Origin: Rhizobium sp. JAB6
GTDB taxonomy: Bacteria; Pseudomonadota; Alphaproteobacteria; Rhizobiales; Rhizobiaceae
Assembly (NCBI RefSeq): GCF_003024605.1
Contig: NZ_PYJQ01000009.1
Coordinates: forward strand, 868,001-932,000
Length of the DNA: 64,000 nucleotides
Direction of reading: 5' to 3'
Shown one piece after another: positions 17,713 through 27,389 of the stretch (position 1 is the first letter of the stretch; each line of letters opens with the position of its first letter). Under the pieces are notes generated by a model that saw only the letters and a program-made list of their open reading frames with translations, searched no databases and was not told the DNA's origin. The translations under genes were made by a program, and so were the position numbers.

Positions 17713-18276
17713 ATGAAGGATCCTGTTTCAGCAGCAGCAAAGGCCACCGGCCTGCCCGGTCTTCGTGGTCACGACCATACGGGATTGACGGTGCCGGACA
17801 TGAAGCAGGCGGTCGATTTCTTCAAAAACGTGCTCGGCTGCGAAATCATCATGTCGTTCGGCCCGTTTGCCGACGATAAGGGCACATTCATGACCGATCT
17901 GCTCGGCGTCCATCCCAAGGCTGAGATAAAACAGATAACCCAGGTGCGGTGCGGTTTCGGTTCGAACATCGAACTGTTCGAATATTCAGCGCCCGATCAA
18001 CGGGACCTCAAGCAGAAGAACAGCGATATCGGCGCGTTTCACATCTCGCTCTATGTAGACGACATTGATGCAGCAAAGGCTTATCTGGACAGCCGGAACG
18101 TCGAAACACGGCTGGGGCCGCTCTCAATCACAGACGGCCCCGCAGCCGGCCAGTCGATCCTTTATTTCCAGGCGCCTTGGGGTTTGCAGTTCGAGGCCAT
18201 CAGCTATCCCAAGGGCATGGCTTATGAAAAACATGCCGAAACCGTGCTGTGGAGCCCGAAGGATCCGGGTAAGTAA
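17713..18276 (+). CDS. VOC-superfamily (glyoxalase/dioxygenase-like) protein
   Basis: A 187-residue protein with one complete VOC module. It starts GHDHTGLTVPDMKQAVDFFK, where the first His would be a metal ligand. The second half has AFHISLYVDDIDAAKAYLDS and ends YFQAPWGLQFEAISY, with the closing Glu ligand. I chose ATG 17713 because an AGGAAAGGGA site (17696-17705) precedes it. It is the last plus-strand gene of the importer operon and converges on the CoA ligase gene. It could be a lyase, epimerase or small dioxygenase acting on a ring-derived intermediate. No specific reaction can be read from the sequence. Confidence 0.75.
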   Translation: MKDPVSAAAKATGLPGLRGHDHTGLTVPDMKQAVDFFKNVLGCEIIMSFGPFADDKGTFMTDLLGVHPKAEIKQITQVRCGFGSNIELFEYSAPDQRDLKQKNSDIGAFHISLYVDDIDAAKAYLDSRNVETRLGPLSITDGPAAGQSILYFQAPWGLQFEAISYPKGMAYEKHAETVLWSPKDPGK

Positions 18277-18301
18277 AGCAAGACTTCGCCTGACGGTATC
18301 C

Positions 18302-19915
18302 TCAGTTACGCAGGCGGAAGCGCTGTATCTTGCCGGACTCCGTCTTCGGCAAAGCTTCGACGAAGACGATGGAACGCGGATATTTGTAGGGTGCAATAAC
18401 GGCCTTGACATGATCCTGCAGCGCCTTGACCAGCAGATCCGATCCTGTGACACCCGGCGCCAGCACCACATGGGCCTGTACGATATGGCCGCGCTCCTCG
18501 TCCGGCTTGCCTATCACGGCGCATTCAAGCACATCGGCATGCGAAAGAAGGGCTGCCTCCACCTCCGGCCCGGCAATATTGTAACCGGCCGAAAGAATGA
18601 TGTCGTCGGAGCGGGCGGCGAAATGGAAATAACCCTCCTCGTCCTGAATGAAGCTGTCGCCGGTCACATTCCAGCCATCCCGCACATAATCGGCCTGCCT
18701 GCGGTCGGCGAGATAGCGGCAGCCGATCGGCCCCCGAACGACGAGTTTGCCGATCGTGCCGCAGGGAACCTCGTTCATCTCGTCATCCACCACGCGAGCC
18801 TCATAGCCCCTCAGCGGCTTTCCCGTGCAGTTCGGCTTGGCATCGGAGAGATGATTGGAGATGAAGATGTGGAGCATCTCGGTGGAACCGATGCCGTCGA
18901 GGATCGGCTTGCCGGTCTTGCGCGTCCACTCCTCGAAGATCGGACCCGGCAGTGTCTCGCCGGCGGACACCGCAACCCGAAGCGAGGATAGATCCGCCCC
19001 CTCCTCCATCGCCGCCAGCATGGCGCGATAGGCCGTTGGTGCGGTGAAGCTGATGGTCGCGCCGTACTCCTGGATGATCTCGACCATGTTCTTCGGCGAA
19101 GCGTTTTCCAGCAGCGCCGTCGATGCGCCGAAGCGCAAGGGGAAGACGACCAGGCCGCCGAGCCCGAAGGTGAAGGCAATCGGCGGCGAGCCGATGAAGA
19201 CGTCATCCGGCGTCACCTGCAACACTTCCTTCGCATAGCCGTCGGCGATGATCAGGATATCGCGATGGAAATGCATCGTCGCCTTTGGCACGCCTGTCGA
19301 GCCCGAAGTGAAGCCGAGCAGCGCCACGTCATCCCGCCCGGTTTTGACCGGCTCGAAGCGGACGGGCTTGTTGAGCGCGATCCTGTCAAGCTCGGCATCG
19401 TGGTTGGCGGTGCCGTCGAAGCCAACCACCTGCTTCAGGAAGCGGCTGTCCTTGGCTGCGGCGACGAGTTCCTCCAGCAGCCTGGTATCGCAAAGCGCAA
19501 ACGAGATTTCCGCCTTGTCGATGATCTTCGAAAGCTCGCCCGCCCGCAGCATCGGCATGGTATTGACGGCAACAGCGCCGACCTTCGTCACCGCCAGCCA
19601 GCAGGCAATCATGGCCGGGTTGTTGCCGGAGCGGATGAGAACGCGGTTGCCGGGCTTGACGCTGAAATTCTCGACGAGAGCGTGGGCGATGCGGTTGGTC
19701 CAGTCCGCCAGCTCCTTGTAAGTCCGGCGGCGGCCGTTGCCGATCAGGGCCACGTGATCGGCAAAACCCTTCTCCACCATCCGGTCGCTGAGTTCGAAGC
19801 CGGCATTCAGCCATTCCGGATAGTCGAAACCCTCCATCCGCAGCTCGGGCCATTCATCGAAGGGCGGCAGATTGTCTCGCGTGAATGTATCGGTATGACC
19901 GGTCGGTCCCAGCAT
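18302..19915 (-). CDS. Aryl-CoA ligase, probably 2-aminobenzoate-CoA ligase
   Basis: A 537-residue member of the AMP-forming acyl-CoA synthetase family. The P-loop is LLGFTSGSTGVPKATMHFHRD, core A5-like motifs are near DGIGSTEMLHIF, the hinge is DGWNVTGDSF, and the catalytic Lys region is PKTESGKIQRF at the end. Length and overall pattern match the benzoate/2-aminobenzoate-CoA ligase branch. It stands divergent from the 2-aminobenzoyl-CoA monooxygenase/reductase gene, with candidate operators in between. Its role would be to activate free anthranilate, either taken up or lost by hydrolysis, to 2-aminobenzoyl-CoA in the cytoplasm. Confidence 0.85.
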   Translation of the reverse strand: MLGPTGHTDTFTRDNLPPFDEWPELRMEGFDYPEWLNAGFELSDRMVEKGFADHVALIGNGRRRTYKELADWTNRIAHALVENFSVKPGNRVLIRSGNNPAMIACWLAVTKVGAVAVNTMPMLRAGELSKIIDKAEISFALCDTRLLEELVAAAKDSRFLKQVVGFDGTANHDAELDRIALNKPVRFEPVKTGRDDVALLGFTSGSTGVPKATMHFHRDILIIADGYAKEVLQVTPDDVFIGSPPIAFTFGLGGLVVFPLRFGASTALLENASPKNMVEIIQEYGATISFTAPTAYRAMLAAMEEGADLSSLRVAVSAGETLPGPIFEEWTRKTGKPILDGIGSTEMLHIFISNHLSDAKPNCTGKPLRGYEARVVDDEMNEVPCGTIGKLVVRGPIGCRYLADRRQADYVRDGWNVTGDSFIQDEEGYFHFAARSDDIILSAGYNIAGPEVEAALLSHADVLECAVIGKPDEERGHIVQAHVVLAPGVTGSDLLVKALQDHVKAVIAPYKYPRSIVFVEALPKTESGKIQRFRLRN

Positions 19916-20026
19916 TGCCTTGCTCCCGCGTTCTTATCGATCAAGTCGCCACGACCGCCGTTTCCCCGCGGCGCATGTGGCGTTGCTAAAAAGATCGCAC
20001 TGAAGCGCGGAATGTTCAAGCAAGAA

Positions 20027-20043
20027 ATTTTAAGCCTAAACTA
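20027..20043. promoter_or_regulatory. Candidate MarR operator D
   Basis: ATTTTAAGCCTAAACTA has the core TTTAAGCCTAAA and matches site E at 12 of 17 positions. It is about 112 bases upstream of the aryl-CoA ligase start at 19915, in the 297-base divergent gap between the ligase and the monooxygenase/reductase. Confidence 0.5.
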
Positions 20044-20156
20044 CCTTTGAATTCCCATTGATTTAGAAGGAAAATTCCCGGTTTTCGCAGGATCATGGCC
20101 GTCACCCCTCCCCAGATTCAGGCAGGAAAAGCCTTGACGAATGGCGCCAACAAGAT

Positions 20157-20173
20157 ATTTTAAACTTAAATTA
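20157..20173. promoter_or_regulatory. Candidate MarR operator E
   Basis: ATTTTAAACTTAAATTA has the core TTTAAACTTAAA. It lies about 40 bases upstream of the monooxygenase/reductase start at 20213, where it would cover a promoter. Confidence 0.55.
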
Positions 20174-20212
20174 TTTTGAGACCGGCTTCTGCCGAACGAG
20201 GAGGGAAAAGCG

Positions 20213-22531
20213 ATGCGCATCGTCTGTATCGGCGGCGGCCCCGCAGGGCTTTACTTCGCGCTTCTAATGAAGAAGCTCCATCCCGAACATTCGATCCGTG
20301 TCGTCGAGCGCAATCGGCCCTATGATACCTTCGGCTGGGGCGTCGTCTTCTCCGATGCGACCATGGTATCCATGCGGGAATGGGATCCCGAAAGTGCCGC
20401 CGAAATCGAGGACGCGTTCAACCATTGGGACGATATCGAAGTCCTGTTCAAGGGCACGCGCCAGCGCACCTCTGGCCACGGCTTCGTCGGCATCGGCCGC
20501 AAGAAGCTTTTGAACATCCTGCAGCGCCGCTGCGAGGCCCTCGGCGTCGAACTGATCTTCGAAACGGAAGTGAATTCCGATCTCGACTATCCGGATGCCG
20601 ATCTGGTCATCGGCTCCGACGGCCTCAATTCGAAGATCCGCAATCATTATCCGGAAGTCTTCCAGCCCGATATGATCACCCGGCCGAACCGCTATATCTG
20701 GCTCGGCACCAAAAAGCTCTTCGACGCCTTCACCTTCGATTTCCGCCGCACCGATCACGGCTGGTTCCAGGCGCATATCTACAAGTTCGACGACAAGACC
20801 TCGACCTTCATCGTCGAGACGACCGAGGAAGCCTATCTCGCCCATGGCCTCGACAAGATGGACCAGGACGGCTCCATCGCCTTCTGCGAAAACCTGTTCT
20901 CCGAAGTGCTCGAGGGCGCTTCGCTGATGACCAACGCCCGCCATATCCGCGGCTCGGCCTGGCTGAACTTCAACCGCCTGATCTGCGGCAAGTGGAGCCA
21001 TTTCAACGGCAATTCCCATGTCGTGCTGATGGGCGATGCCGCCCACACCGCCCATTTCGCCATCGGCTCCGGCACCAAGCTTGCCATCGATGACGCTATC
21101 GAGCTCACTCGCCAGTTCCAGATCCACGGGCATGAGAAGGACAAGATACCGGCCGTCCTCGAAACCTACGAGGAAATCCGCCGCGTCGATGTCGCACGTA
21201 TCCAGAATGCCGCCCGCAATGCCATGGAATGGTTCGAGGTCGTCGGGCGCCGCTATGCCGATACGCTCGAGCCGCCGCAATTCATGTATTCGATGCTGAC
21301 CCGCTCGCAGCGCATCAGCCACGAAAATCTGCGATTGCGGGACAAGGACTGGCTCGAAGGATACGAGCGCTGGTTCGCGGAAAAATCCGGTCTAGCCGTC
21401 GGCAACGACCGCTGCCTCCCACCGATGTTCACACCCTATCGCCTGCGCGACGTTCAACTCGTCAACCGTATCGTCGTCTCGCCGATGGCCATGTATTCGG
21501 CCGAGAATGGCGTGATGAACGACTTCCATATCGTCCATCTCGGCTCGCGGGCGCTTGGCGGCGCGGGGCTGATCTTCGCGGAAATGACCTGCGTCACTCC
21601 AGATGCCCGCATCACGCCTGGCTGCCTTGGCCTCTGGAACGAGGAGCAGGCGACACAGTGGAAGCGGCTCGTCGACTTCGTTCACACGAATAGCGCCGCC
21701 AAGGTCGGCATCCAGCTCGGCCATGCCGGACGTAAGGGCGCGACGAAGCTCGCCTGGGAAGGCATCGACCAGCCGCTAGCCGAAGGCGAGTGGCCGCTGA
21801 TCTCGGCATCGGCGATCCCCTATCTCAAGAACAGCCAGGTGCCGAAGGCCATGGATCGCGCCGATATGGAGCGCGTCAAAGCCGATTTTATCCGCTCGAC
21901 CGAGCTTGCCATCGAAACCGGCGCCGACTGGCTGGAGCTGCACTGCGCCCACGGCTATCTGCTATCGAGCTTCCTGTCGCCGCTCACCAATCTGCGCGAC
22001 GACGAATATGGCGGCAGCCATGAAAACCGCGCCCGATACCCGCTGGAGATCTTCAGGGCTATGCGCGCGATCTGGCCGGCGGGCAAGCCGATATCGGTTC
22101 GTCTTTCCTGCCATGACTGGACCGATGGCGGCAATACGCCCGAAGATGCGGCGATCTTCGCCCGCATGTTCAAGGAAGCAGGCGCCGACCTGATCGACTG
22201 CTCCTCGGGCCAGGTCTCCAAACAGGAAAAGCCGGTCTATGGCCGCTTGTTTCAAACGCCCTTCTCCGACAAGATCCGCAACGAGATCGGTATCCCGACG
22301 ATCGCCGTCGGTGCGATTTCAGAAGCGGATCACGCCAATTCGATTATCGCCGCCGGCCGTGCCGACCTCTGCGCCATCGCCCGCCCGCATCTGGCGGATC
22401 CGGCCTGGTCGCTGCATGAAGCGGCGAAGATCGGCCTGACTTCCATTCCCTGGCCGAAGCAATATCTTTCCGGCAAGACTCAGTATGAAACCAACCTCGC
22501 CCGCGCTGCCACGGCAGCACCGGCGAAATGA
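20213..22531 (+). CDS. 2-Aminobenzoyl-CoA monooxygenase/reductase (fused)
   Basis: A 772-residue two-domain flavoenzyme. Residues 1-390 form a class A flavoprotein monooxygenase: [32 protein letters not shown], and the second FAD motif [20 protein letters not shown]. From about residue 400 an Old Yellow Enzyme barrel follows: [48 protein letters not shown] and the late [16 protein letters not shown]. This fusion is the known enzyme of the aerobic anthranilate pathway of Azoarcus evansii. It hydroxylates and then reduces the ring to 2-amino-5-oxocyclohex-1-enecarboxyl-CoA. Salicylyl-CoA 5-hydroxylases share the N-terminal half, so that is the alternative. The GAGGAGGG site before the ATG is strong. 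It heads a nine-gene operon. Confidence 0.9.
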   Translation: MRIVCIGGGPAGLYFALLMKKLHPEHSIRVVERNRPYDTFGWGVVFSDATMVSMREWDPESAAEIEDAFNHWDDIEVLFKGTRQRTSGHGFVGIGRKKLLNILQRRCEALGVELIFETEVNSDLDYPDADLVIGSDGLNSKIRNHYPEVFQPDMITRPNRYIWLGTKKLFDAFTFDFRRTDHGWFQAHIYKFDDKTSTFIVETTEEAYLAHGLDKMDQDGSIAFCENLFSEVLEGASLMTNARHIRGSAWLNFNRLICGKWSHFNGNSHVVLMGDAAHTAHFAIGSGTKLAIDDAIELTRQFQIHGHEKDKIPAVLETYEEIRRVDVARIQNAARNAMEWFEVVGRRYADTLEPPQFMYSMLTRSQRISHENLRLRDKDWLEGYERWFAEKSGLAVGNDRCLPPMFTPYRLRDVQLVNRIVVSPMAMYSAENGVMNDFHIVHLGSRALGGAGLIFAEMTCVTPDARITPGCLGLWNEEQATQWKRLVDFVHTNSAAKVGIQLGHAGRKGATKLAWEGIDQPLAEGEWPLISASAIPYLKNSQVPKAMDRADMERVKADFIRSTELAIETGADWLELHCAHGYLLSSFLSPLTNLRDDEYGGSHENRARYPLEIFRAMRAIWPAGKPISVRLSCHDWTDGGNTPEDAAIFARMFKEAGADLIDCSSGQVSKQEKPVYGRLFQTPFSDKIRNEIGIPTIAVGAISEADHANSIIAAGRADLCAIARPHLADPAWSLHEAAKIGLTSIPWPKQYLSGKTQYETNLARAATAAPAK

Positions 22532-22538
22532 GGATGAG

Positions 22539-23318
22539 ATGACGACTTCGGGCAAACTCGCCGGCCGTCACGCCCTTATCACCGGGGCGGGCAGCGGCAT
22601 AGGCGCCGCGATCGCCAAGGCGCTCGCCGCCGAAGGCGCGCATGTAAGCCTAGCCGGCCGCCGCCGCGAGCCGCTGGAAGCGGTTGCCGCCGAAATCGGT
22701 GCAGCTGGTTTCGTGGTCGACAGCTTCGATGTCACCAGCACCGACGCCGTTGCCCGAGGCCTTGTCAAGGCACGCGAAAAATTCGGCCCGGTCGATATCC
22801 TCGTCAACAATGCCGGTGAAGCGCCGAGTGCGCCCTTCGAGAAAACGACCTTGGAGGCCTGGAACCACGTTCTCTCGGTCGACCTCACCGGTGTCTTCGT
22901 GGTGACCCAGGCCGCCCTTCCGGACCTGAAAGCCCGCGGCTCCGGTGCTCGCATCATCAACATCGCCTCGACGGCTGGCCTGAAAGGCTACGCTTACGTC
23001 TCGGCTTACGTCGCCGCCAAGCATGGCGTCGTCGGCCTCACCCGCTCGCTGGCGCTGGAGCTGGCGAAGACCGGCATCACCGTCAACGCGGTCTGCCCCG
23101 GCTTTACCGATACGCCGATCATCCGGCGTTCGATCGAGACGATCGTCGCCAAGACCGGGCGTTCGGCCGAACAGGCGCTTGCCGAGTTTACGAAGTTCAA
23201 TCCGCAGGGACGTCTTATCAAGCCGGAAGAAGTGGCCGATACCGTGCTCTGGCTGGCCTCTCCGGCCGCGGCATCGATCAATGGACAGGCGATTGCGGTT
23301 GCCGGTGGGGAGATTTGA
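22539..23318 (+). CDS. Short-chain dehydrogenase/reductase
   Basis: A 259-residue classical SDR with cofactor motif LITGAGSGIGAAIAKAL, the NNAG motif, Ser in NIASTAG and the catalytic YVAAK, followed by VNAVCPGFTDTPI. The Arg-Arg after SLAG suggests NADP preference. The start at ATG 22539 replaces the longer frame that overlaps the previous gene; a GAGGATGAG site precedes it. Directly after the monooxygenase/reductase, its likely job is reduction or oxidation of the ring oxo or hydroxy group of the CoA ester. This is an inference from position. Confidence 0.85.
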   Translation: MTTSGKLAGRHALITGAGSGIGAAIAKALAAEGAHVSLAGRRREPLEAVAAEIGAAGFVVDSFDVTSTDAVARGLVKAREKFGPVDILVNNAGEAPSAPFEKTTLEAWNHVLSVDLTGVFVVTQAALPDLKARGSGARIINIASTAGLKGYAYVSAYVAAKHGVVGLTRSLALELAKTGITVNAVCPGFTDTPIIRRSIETIVAKTGRSAEQALAEFTKFNPQGRLIKPEEVADTVLWLASPAAASINGQAIAVAGGEI

Positions 23319-23321
23319 GCG

Positions 23322-24173
23322 ATGAGCGATCTAGATATGACGATGAAGGGGCATCTGAGGCCCTTCAGGGATTATAAGCCGCAGCACTTCCTCTGGGATA
23401 TCAGCGAAGACGGCCGCGTCGCAACCATCCGCCTGAACCGCCCCGAGCGTAAGAACCCGTTGACCTTCGACAGCTATGCCGAACTGCGCGATCTCTTCCG
23501 CGATCTCGTCTATGCGTCCGATATCCGCGCCATCGTGCTGACCGGCGCCGGTGGCAATTTCTCCTCGGGCGGCGATGTCTTCGAAATCATCGAGCCGCTG
23601 ACCCGCATGGCAATGCCCGAGCTTCTGGCCTTCACGCGTATGACCGGCGATCTCGTCAAGGCGATGCGTAAGTGCCCCCAGCCGATCGTCTCGGCAGTCG
23701 ACGGCATCTGCGCCGGCGCCGGCGCCATCCTCGCCATGGCCTCCGATCTGAGGCTCGCAACGCCCGAAGCCAAGACGGCCTTCCTCTTTACCCGCGTTGG
23801 CCTTGCCGGTGCGGACATGGGCGCTTGCGGCATCCTGCCCCGCATCATCGGCCAGGGTCGCGCCGCCGAACTCCTCTTCACCGGCCGCTCGATGACGGCA
23901 GCAGAAGGACAGGCCTGGGGCTTCTATAACGGCCTGCATGCCGGCGCCGATATGGAGAACGAAGCAATCAAGCTTGCCCGCTCGCTGGCCGACGGTCCGT
24001 GGTTCGCCCACGGCATGACCAAGACCATGCTGAACCAGGAATGGGCGATGGGCATCGATGAAATGATCGAATCCGAAGCGCAAGCCCAAGCGATCTGCAT
24101 GGCGACGCAGGATTTCCGCCGCGCTTTCGAGGCTTTCGCCGCCAAGCGCCGGCCGGAATTCCAGGGGGATTGA
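23322..24173 (+). CDS. Enoyl-CoA hydratase/isomerase family protein
   Basis: A 283-residue crotonase-fold protein. The oxyanion-hole segments are [10 protein letters not shown] and [18 protein letters not shown], and the active-site stretch is [21 protein letters not shown], where the usual catalytic Glu positions are occupied by A and D residues, which differs from standard hydratases. It follows the SDR by 3 bases and precedes an acyl-CoA dehydrogenase by 4. In the benzoyl-CoA type pathways a crotonase opens the alicyclic ring by hydrolysis (BadI reaction). I infer that role or a hydration here. Confidence 0.85.
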   Translation: MSDLDMTMKGHLRPFRDYKPQHFLWDISEDGRVATIRLNRPERKNPLTFDSYAELRDLFRDLVYASDIRAIVLTGAGGNFSSGGDVFEIIEPLTRMAMPELLAFTRMTGDLVKAMRKCPQPIVSAVDGICAGAGAILAMASDLRLATPEAKTAFLFTRVGLAGADMGACGILPRIIGQGRAAELLFTGRSMTAAEGQAWGFYNGLHAGADMENEAIKLARSLADGPWFAHGMTKTMLNQEWAMGIDEMIESEAQAQAICMATQDFRRAFEAFAAKRRPEFQGD

Positions 24174-24177
24174 GGGA

Positions 24178-25359
24178 ATGTCCACGGCAAGCAACCTCCC
24201 CCGTCCGACCCGCGATCATCTGGAGTGGCCCTTCTTCGAGGAGCGCCATCATCGCTTTGCCGTAGAGGTCGATACCTTCGCAAGATCCGGCGTCATGGCG
24301 TCGATCGATCATGCCGATGTCGATGGCGCCTGCCGGAAGCTGGTCAAGGGGCTGGGCGAAGCCGGGCTTCTCACCGCCGCAACCGGTTCGTCCGACAGCG
24401 AGCCGCTGATCGATTCCCGCATGGTCTGCCTCGCCCGCGAAACGCTGACCTGGCATGATGGCCTCGCCGATTTCGCCTTTGCCATGCAGGGCCTTGGCAC
24501 CGGCGCCATTGGCCTGTCTGGCTCGCCCGAATTGCGCGCCGCCGTTCTGCCCAAGGTGCGCTCGGGTGACTGGCTCGCGGCCTTCGCGCTATCGGAAAAG
24601 GATGCCGGCTCCGATGTGGCGGCGATGAGCTGCGCTGCCCGCATCGAAGGTGATCAGTATATCCTCGACGGCGAGAAGACCTGGATTTCCAACGGCGGCA
24701 TTGCCGACGTCTACACTGTCTTCGCGCGCACCGGCGAAGCGCCGGGGACCCGGGGCATCTCTGCCTTCGTCGTCTTTGCCGATGATCCCGGCTTCTCGAT
24801 TGCCGAGCGCATCGAGGTGATCGCGCCGCATCCGCTGGCGACGATCCGCTTCGACAAGTGCCGCATTCCCGCTTCGCGCCGCCTCGGCTCGCCGGGCGAA
24901 GGCTTCAAGATCGCCATGCGCACGCTCGATATCTTCCGCGCTTCGGTCGCCGCTGCCGCCCTCGGCTTTGCCCGCCGCGCCCTCGATGAATCGCTGGCCC
25001 ATGCGCGGTCTCGTCCGATGTTCGGCGCCGCCCTTGCCGACCTTCAGTTGACGCAGGCCGCCCTCGGCGATATGGCGACCGGCATCGACGCGGCGGCATT
25101 GCTTACCTACCGGGCAGCCTGGCGTCGCGACGTGCAGCGCTTGCCGACGACGCGCGAGGCGGCCATGGCCAAGATGACGGCGACGGAAACCGCGCAGAGC
25201 GTCATCGACCGCGCCGTCCAGCTCTTCGGTGGACGCGGTGTGAAATCGGGCGAGATAACGGAAAAACTCTATCGGGAGATCCGCGCGCTTCGCATCTATG
25301 AAGGTGCGACGGAAGTTCAGAAACTCATCGTCGCGCGCGAACTTTTGAAGACCAATTAA
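24178..25359 (+). CDS. Acyl-CoA dehydrogenase family protein
   Basis: A 393-residue FAD enzyme with the substrate/FAD segment [15 protein letters not shown], then [20 protein letters not shown], and the catalytic-base region [20 protein letters not shown] near the C-terminus. Length is normal. It overlaps the upstream region of the glutaryl-CoA dehydrogenase gene. By context it desaturates an alicyclic or dicarboxylic acyl-CoA made from 2-aminobenzoyl-CoA. Electrons would pass to ETF, whose genes are not in the window. Confidence 0.88.
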   Translation: MSTASNLPRPTRDHLEWPFFEERHHRFAVEVDTFARSGVMASIDHADVDGACRKLVKGLGEAGLLTAATGSSDSEPLIDSRMVCLARETLTWHDGLADFAFAMQGLGTGAIGLSGSPELRAAVLPKVRSGDWLAAFALSEKDAGSDVAAMSCAARIEGDQYILDGEKTWISNGGIADVYTVFARTGEAPGTRGISAFVVFADDPGFSIAERIEVIAPHPLATIRFDKCRIPASRRLGSPGEGFKIAMRTLDIFRASVAAAALGFARRALDESLAHARSRPMFGAALADLQLTQAALGDMATGIDAAALLTYRAAWRRDVQRLPTTREAAMAKMTATETAQSVIDRAVQLFGGRGVKSGEITEKLYREIRALRIYEGATEVQKLIVARELLKTN

Positions 25360-25373
25360 TGGGAGATACCAGC

Positions 25374-26555
25374 ATGAGCCGCGAGATTTTCGATTGGGCC
25401 GACCCGTTTCGGCTGACGGAACAGCTGAGCGACGACGAACGCATGGTGCTGGATACCGCGCATTCCTACGCGCAGGAAAAGCTCGCCCCTCGCGTACTCG
25501 AAGCCTTCCGCCACGAAAAGACGGATCCGGCGATCTTCCGCGAGATGGGCGAACTCGGCCTGCTCGGCCCGACGATCTCTCCGGAATATGGCGGCGCCGG
25601 CCTCAGCTACGTCGCCTATGGCCTGATCGCCCGTGAAGTCGAGCGCGTCGACAGCGGCTATCGCTCGATGATGAGCGTTCAGTCTTCGCTCGTCATGGTG
25701 CCTATCGAGACTTTCGGTTCGGATGCGCAGAAGCAGAAATACCTGCCGAAGCTTGCGACCGGCGAATGGATCGGCTGCTTCGGCCTCACGGAGCCGAATC
25801 ACGGCTCCGATCCCGGCTCGATGGTCACACGCGCAAGGAAGGTCGATGGCGGTTACAGCCTGACCGGTGCCAAGACCTGGATTTCCAATGCGCCGATCGC
25901 CGATGTCTTCGTCGTCTGGGCAAAGACCGAGGATGGCCTCATCCGCGGCTTCATCCTTGAAAAGGGCTGGAAGGGTTTGTCGGCACCCGCCATTCACGGC
26001 AAGGTGGGCCTGCGTGCTTCCATCACCGGCGAAGTGGTGATGGACGATGTCTTCGTGCCCGAAGAAAATCTGATGCCGAACGTATCCGGCCTCAAGGGCC
26101 CCTTCACCTGCCTCAACTCCGCACGCTTCGGCATTGCCTGGGGTGCGCTCGGCGCGGCGGAGGATTGCTATGCCCGGGCACGCCAATATGTGCTCGACCG
26201 CAAACAGTTCGGCCGTCCCCTTGCCGCCAACCAGCTGATCCAGAAAAAGCTTGCCGACATGGTGACCGAGATCACGCTTGGCCTGCAAGGCTGCCTGCGC
26301 CTCGGCCGCATGAAGGAAGAAGGCCATCCGCCGGTCGAGCTGACCTCCATCCTCAAGCGCAACAGCTGCGGCAAGGCGCTGGATATCGCCCGCGCCGCCC
26401 GCGACATGCTGGGTGGTAACGGCATTTCGGATGAGTTCGGCATTGCGCGTCACCTCGTTAACCTCGAAGTGGTCAACACCTATGAGGGGACGCACGACAT
26501 CCACGCCCTCATCCTCGGCCGCGCCATCACCGGCATCGCCGCTTTTTCGAACTGA
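25374..26555 (+). CDS. gcdH: Glutaryl-CoA dehydrogenase
   Basis: A 393-residue acyl-CoA dehydrogenase of the glutaryl-CoA group. The distinguishing segments are [18 protein letters not shown], which carries the Arg that binds the substrate carboxylate, [15 protein letters not shown], and [19 protein letters not shown] with the catalytic Glu in [10 protein letters not shown]. It oxidises and decarboxylates glutaryl-CoA to crotonyl-CoA. I prefer ATG 25374 to 25359 because the GGGAG at 25361-25365 then serves as the ribosome site. Its presence in the operon predicts that the ring is broken down to a C7 and then C5 dicarboxyl-CoA. Confidence 0.88.
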   Translation: MSREIFDWADPFRLTEQLSDDERMVLDTAHSYAQEKLAPRVLEAFRHEKTDPAIFREMGELGLLGPTISPEYGGAGLSYVAYGLIAREVERVDSGYRSMMSVQSSLVMVPIETFGSDAQKQKYLPKLATGEWIGCFGLTEPNHGSDPGSMVTRARKVDGGYSLTGAKTWISNAPIADVFVVWAKTEDGLIRGFILEKGWKGLSAPAIHGKVGLRASITGEVVMDDVFVPEENLMPNVSGLKGPFTCLNSARFGIAWGALGAAEDCYARARQYVLDRKQFGRPLAANQLIQKKLADMVTEITLGLQGCLRLGRMKEEGHPPVELTSILKRNSCGKALDIARAARDMLGGNGISDEFGIARHLVNLEVVNTYEGTHDIHALILGRAITGIAAFSN

Positions 26556-26563
26556 GGCCCGCC

Positions 26564-26995
26564 TTGGCATTCAAGACCACCAGACCCCTGCGGTTCGGAG
26601 ATTGCGATCCCTCCGGGATCGCTTACTTCCCCTCCTATCTGAACATCCTCGTCGGGGTGCTGGAGGACTATTTCGCCTCGATCGGCTTTTCCTGGCGAAA
26701 GCTGATCGACGACCGCCGCATCGGTGTTCCCACCGTGCGGCTCGATCTGACCTTCATCAAGCCGGGTCTGCAGGGCGACAATCTCGAATTCGCACTTTCG
26801 GTCCATGGTATCGGCCGCTCCTCGCTCGATCTGCAACATCAAGTTTCGGCGAACGGCCATCTGCTATGGACGGCCAAGCACCGTGTGGTCGCCACCTCGC
26901 TCGATACGCATAGATCCATTGAATGGCCGGATGATCTCCGCGCCGCGCTGACCTCTCATCTGGAGACGACCGATGCACACGATCCTGCAACCTGA
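26564..26995 (+). CDS. Acyl-CoA thioesterase, 4-hydroxybenzoyl-CoA thioesterase (YbgC) type
   Basis: A 143-residue hot-dog fold protein. The catalytic Asp motif is RFGDCDPSGIAYFPSYL, and the central helix follows. The only available start close to the domain is TTG 26564, eight bases after the previous stop. It overlaps the next gene by 23 bases. It could release free acid from 2-aminobenzoyl-CoA or another CoA ester that accumulates, rescuing CoA. The aryl-CoA ligase of the cluster would then re-activate the freed anthranilate. Confidence 0.82.
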   Translation: MAFKTTRPLRFGDCDPSGIAYFPSYLNILVGVLEDYFASIGFSWRKLIDDRRIGVPTVRLDLTFIKPGLQGDNLEFALSVHGIGRSSLDLQHQVSANGHLLWTAKHRVVATSLDTHRSIEWPDDLRAALTSHLETTDAHDPAT

Positions 26996-27368
26996 GGGCT
27001 GGGCCAAGCCGATCGGCTATGCCAATGGCATGGCGGCGACGGGCCGCATGGTATTCGTCGGCGGTCAGGTCGGCTGGAATGCCGCATGCGAATTCGAAAG
27101 CGACGATTTCGTCGAGCAGGTGCGTCAGACGCTGAAGAATGTCGTCGCCATCCTCGCGGAAGGCGGCGCCGAGCCGAAGCACATCACCTCGATGACCTGG
27201 TATTTTACCGACAAGCAGGAATATCTCGGCAATCTGAAGGGGATCGGTCAGGCCTATCGCGAGATCATCGGCCGGCACTTCCCCGCCATGGCCGCCGTGC
27301 AGGTCGTCGCCCTCGTCGAGGATCGCGCGAAGATCGAGATCCAGGCGACGGCCGTCATCCCGGAATAA
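26973..27368 (+). CDS. Rid (YjgF/YER057c/UK114) family protein
   Basis: A 131-residue Rid-fold protein with GRMVFVGGQVGWNA near the start, KNVVAILAEGG in the middle and VQVVALVEDRAKIEIQATAV at the end. Archetypal RidA hydrolyses enamines or imines with an Arg near position 105. By my alignment that Arg is replaced by Leu in VVALVED, so it belongs to a Rid group without proven deaminase activity. It lies within an operon whose monooxygenase/reductase product is an enamine, so a role in loss of the ring amino group is an attractive but unproven idea. It overlaps the thioesterase gene by 23 bases. Confidence 0.82.
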   Translation: MHTILQPEGWAKPIGYANGMAATGRMVFVGGQVGWNAACEFESDDFVEQVRQTLKNVVAILAEGGAEPKHITSMTWYFTDKQEYLGNLKGIGQAYREIIGRHFPAMAAVQVVALVEDRAKIEIQATAVIPE

Positions 27369-27389
27369 TATCGCACGGAGTAGTAGCTC

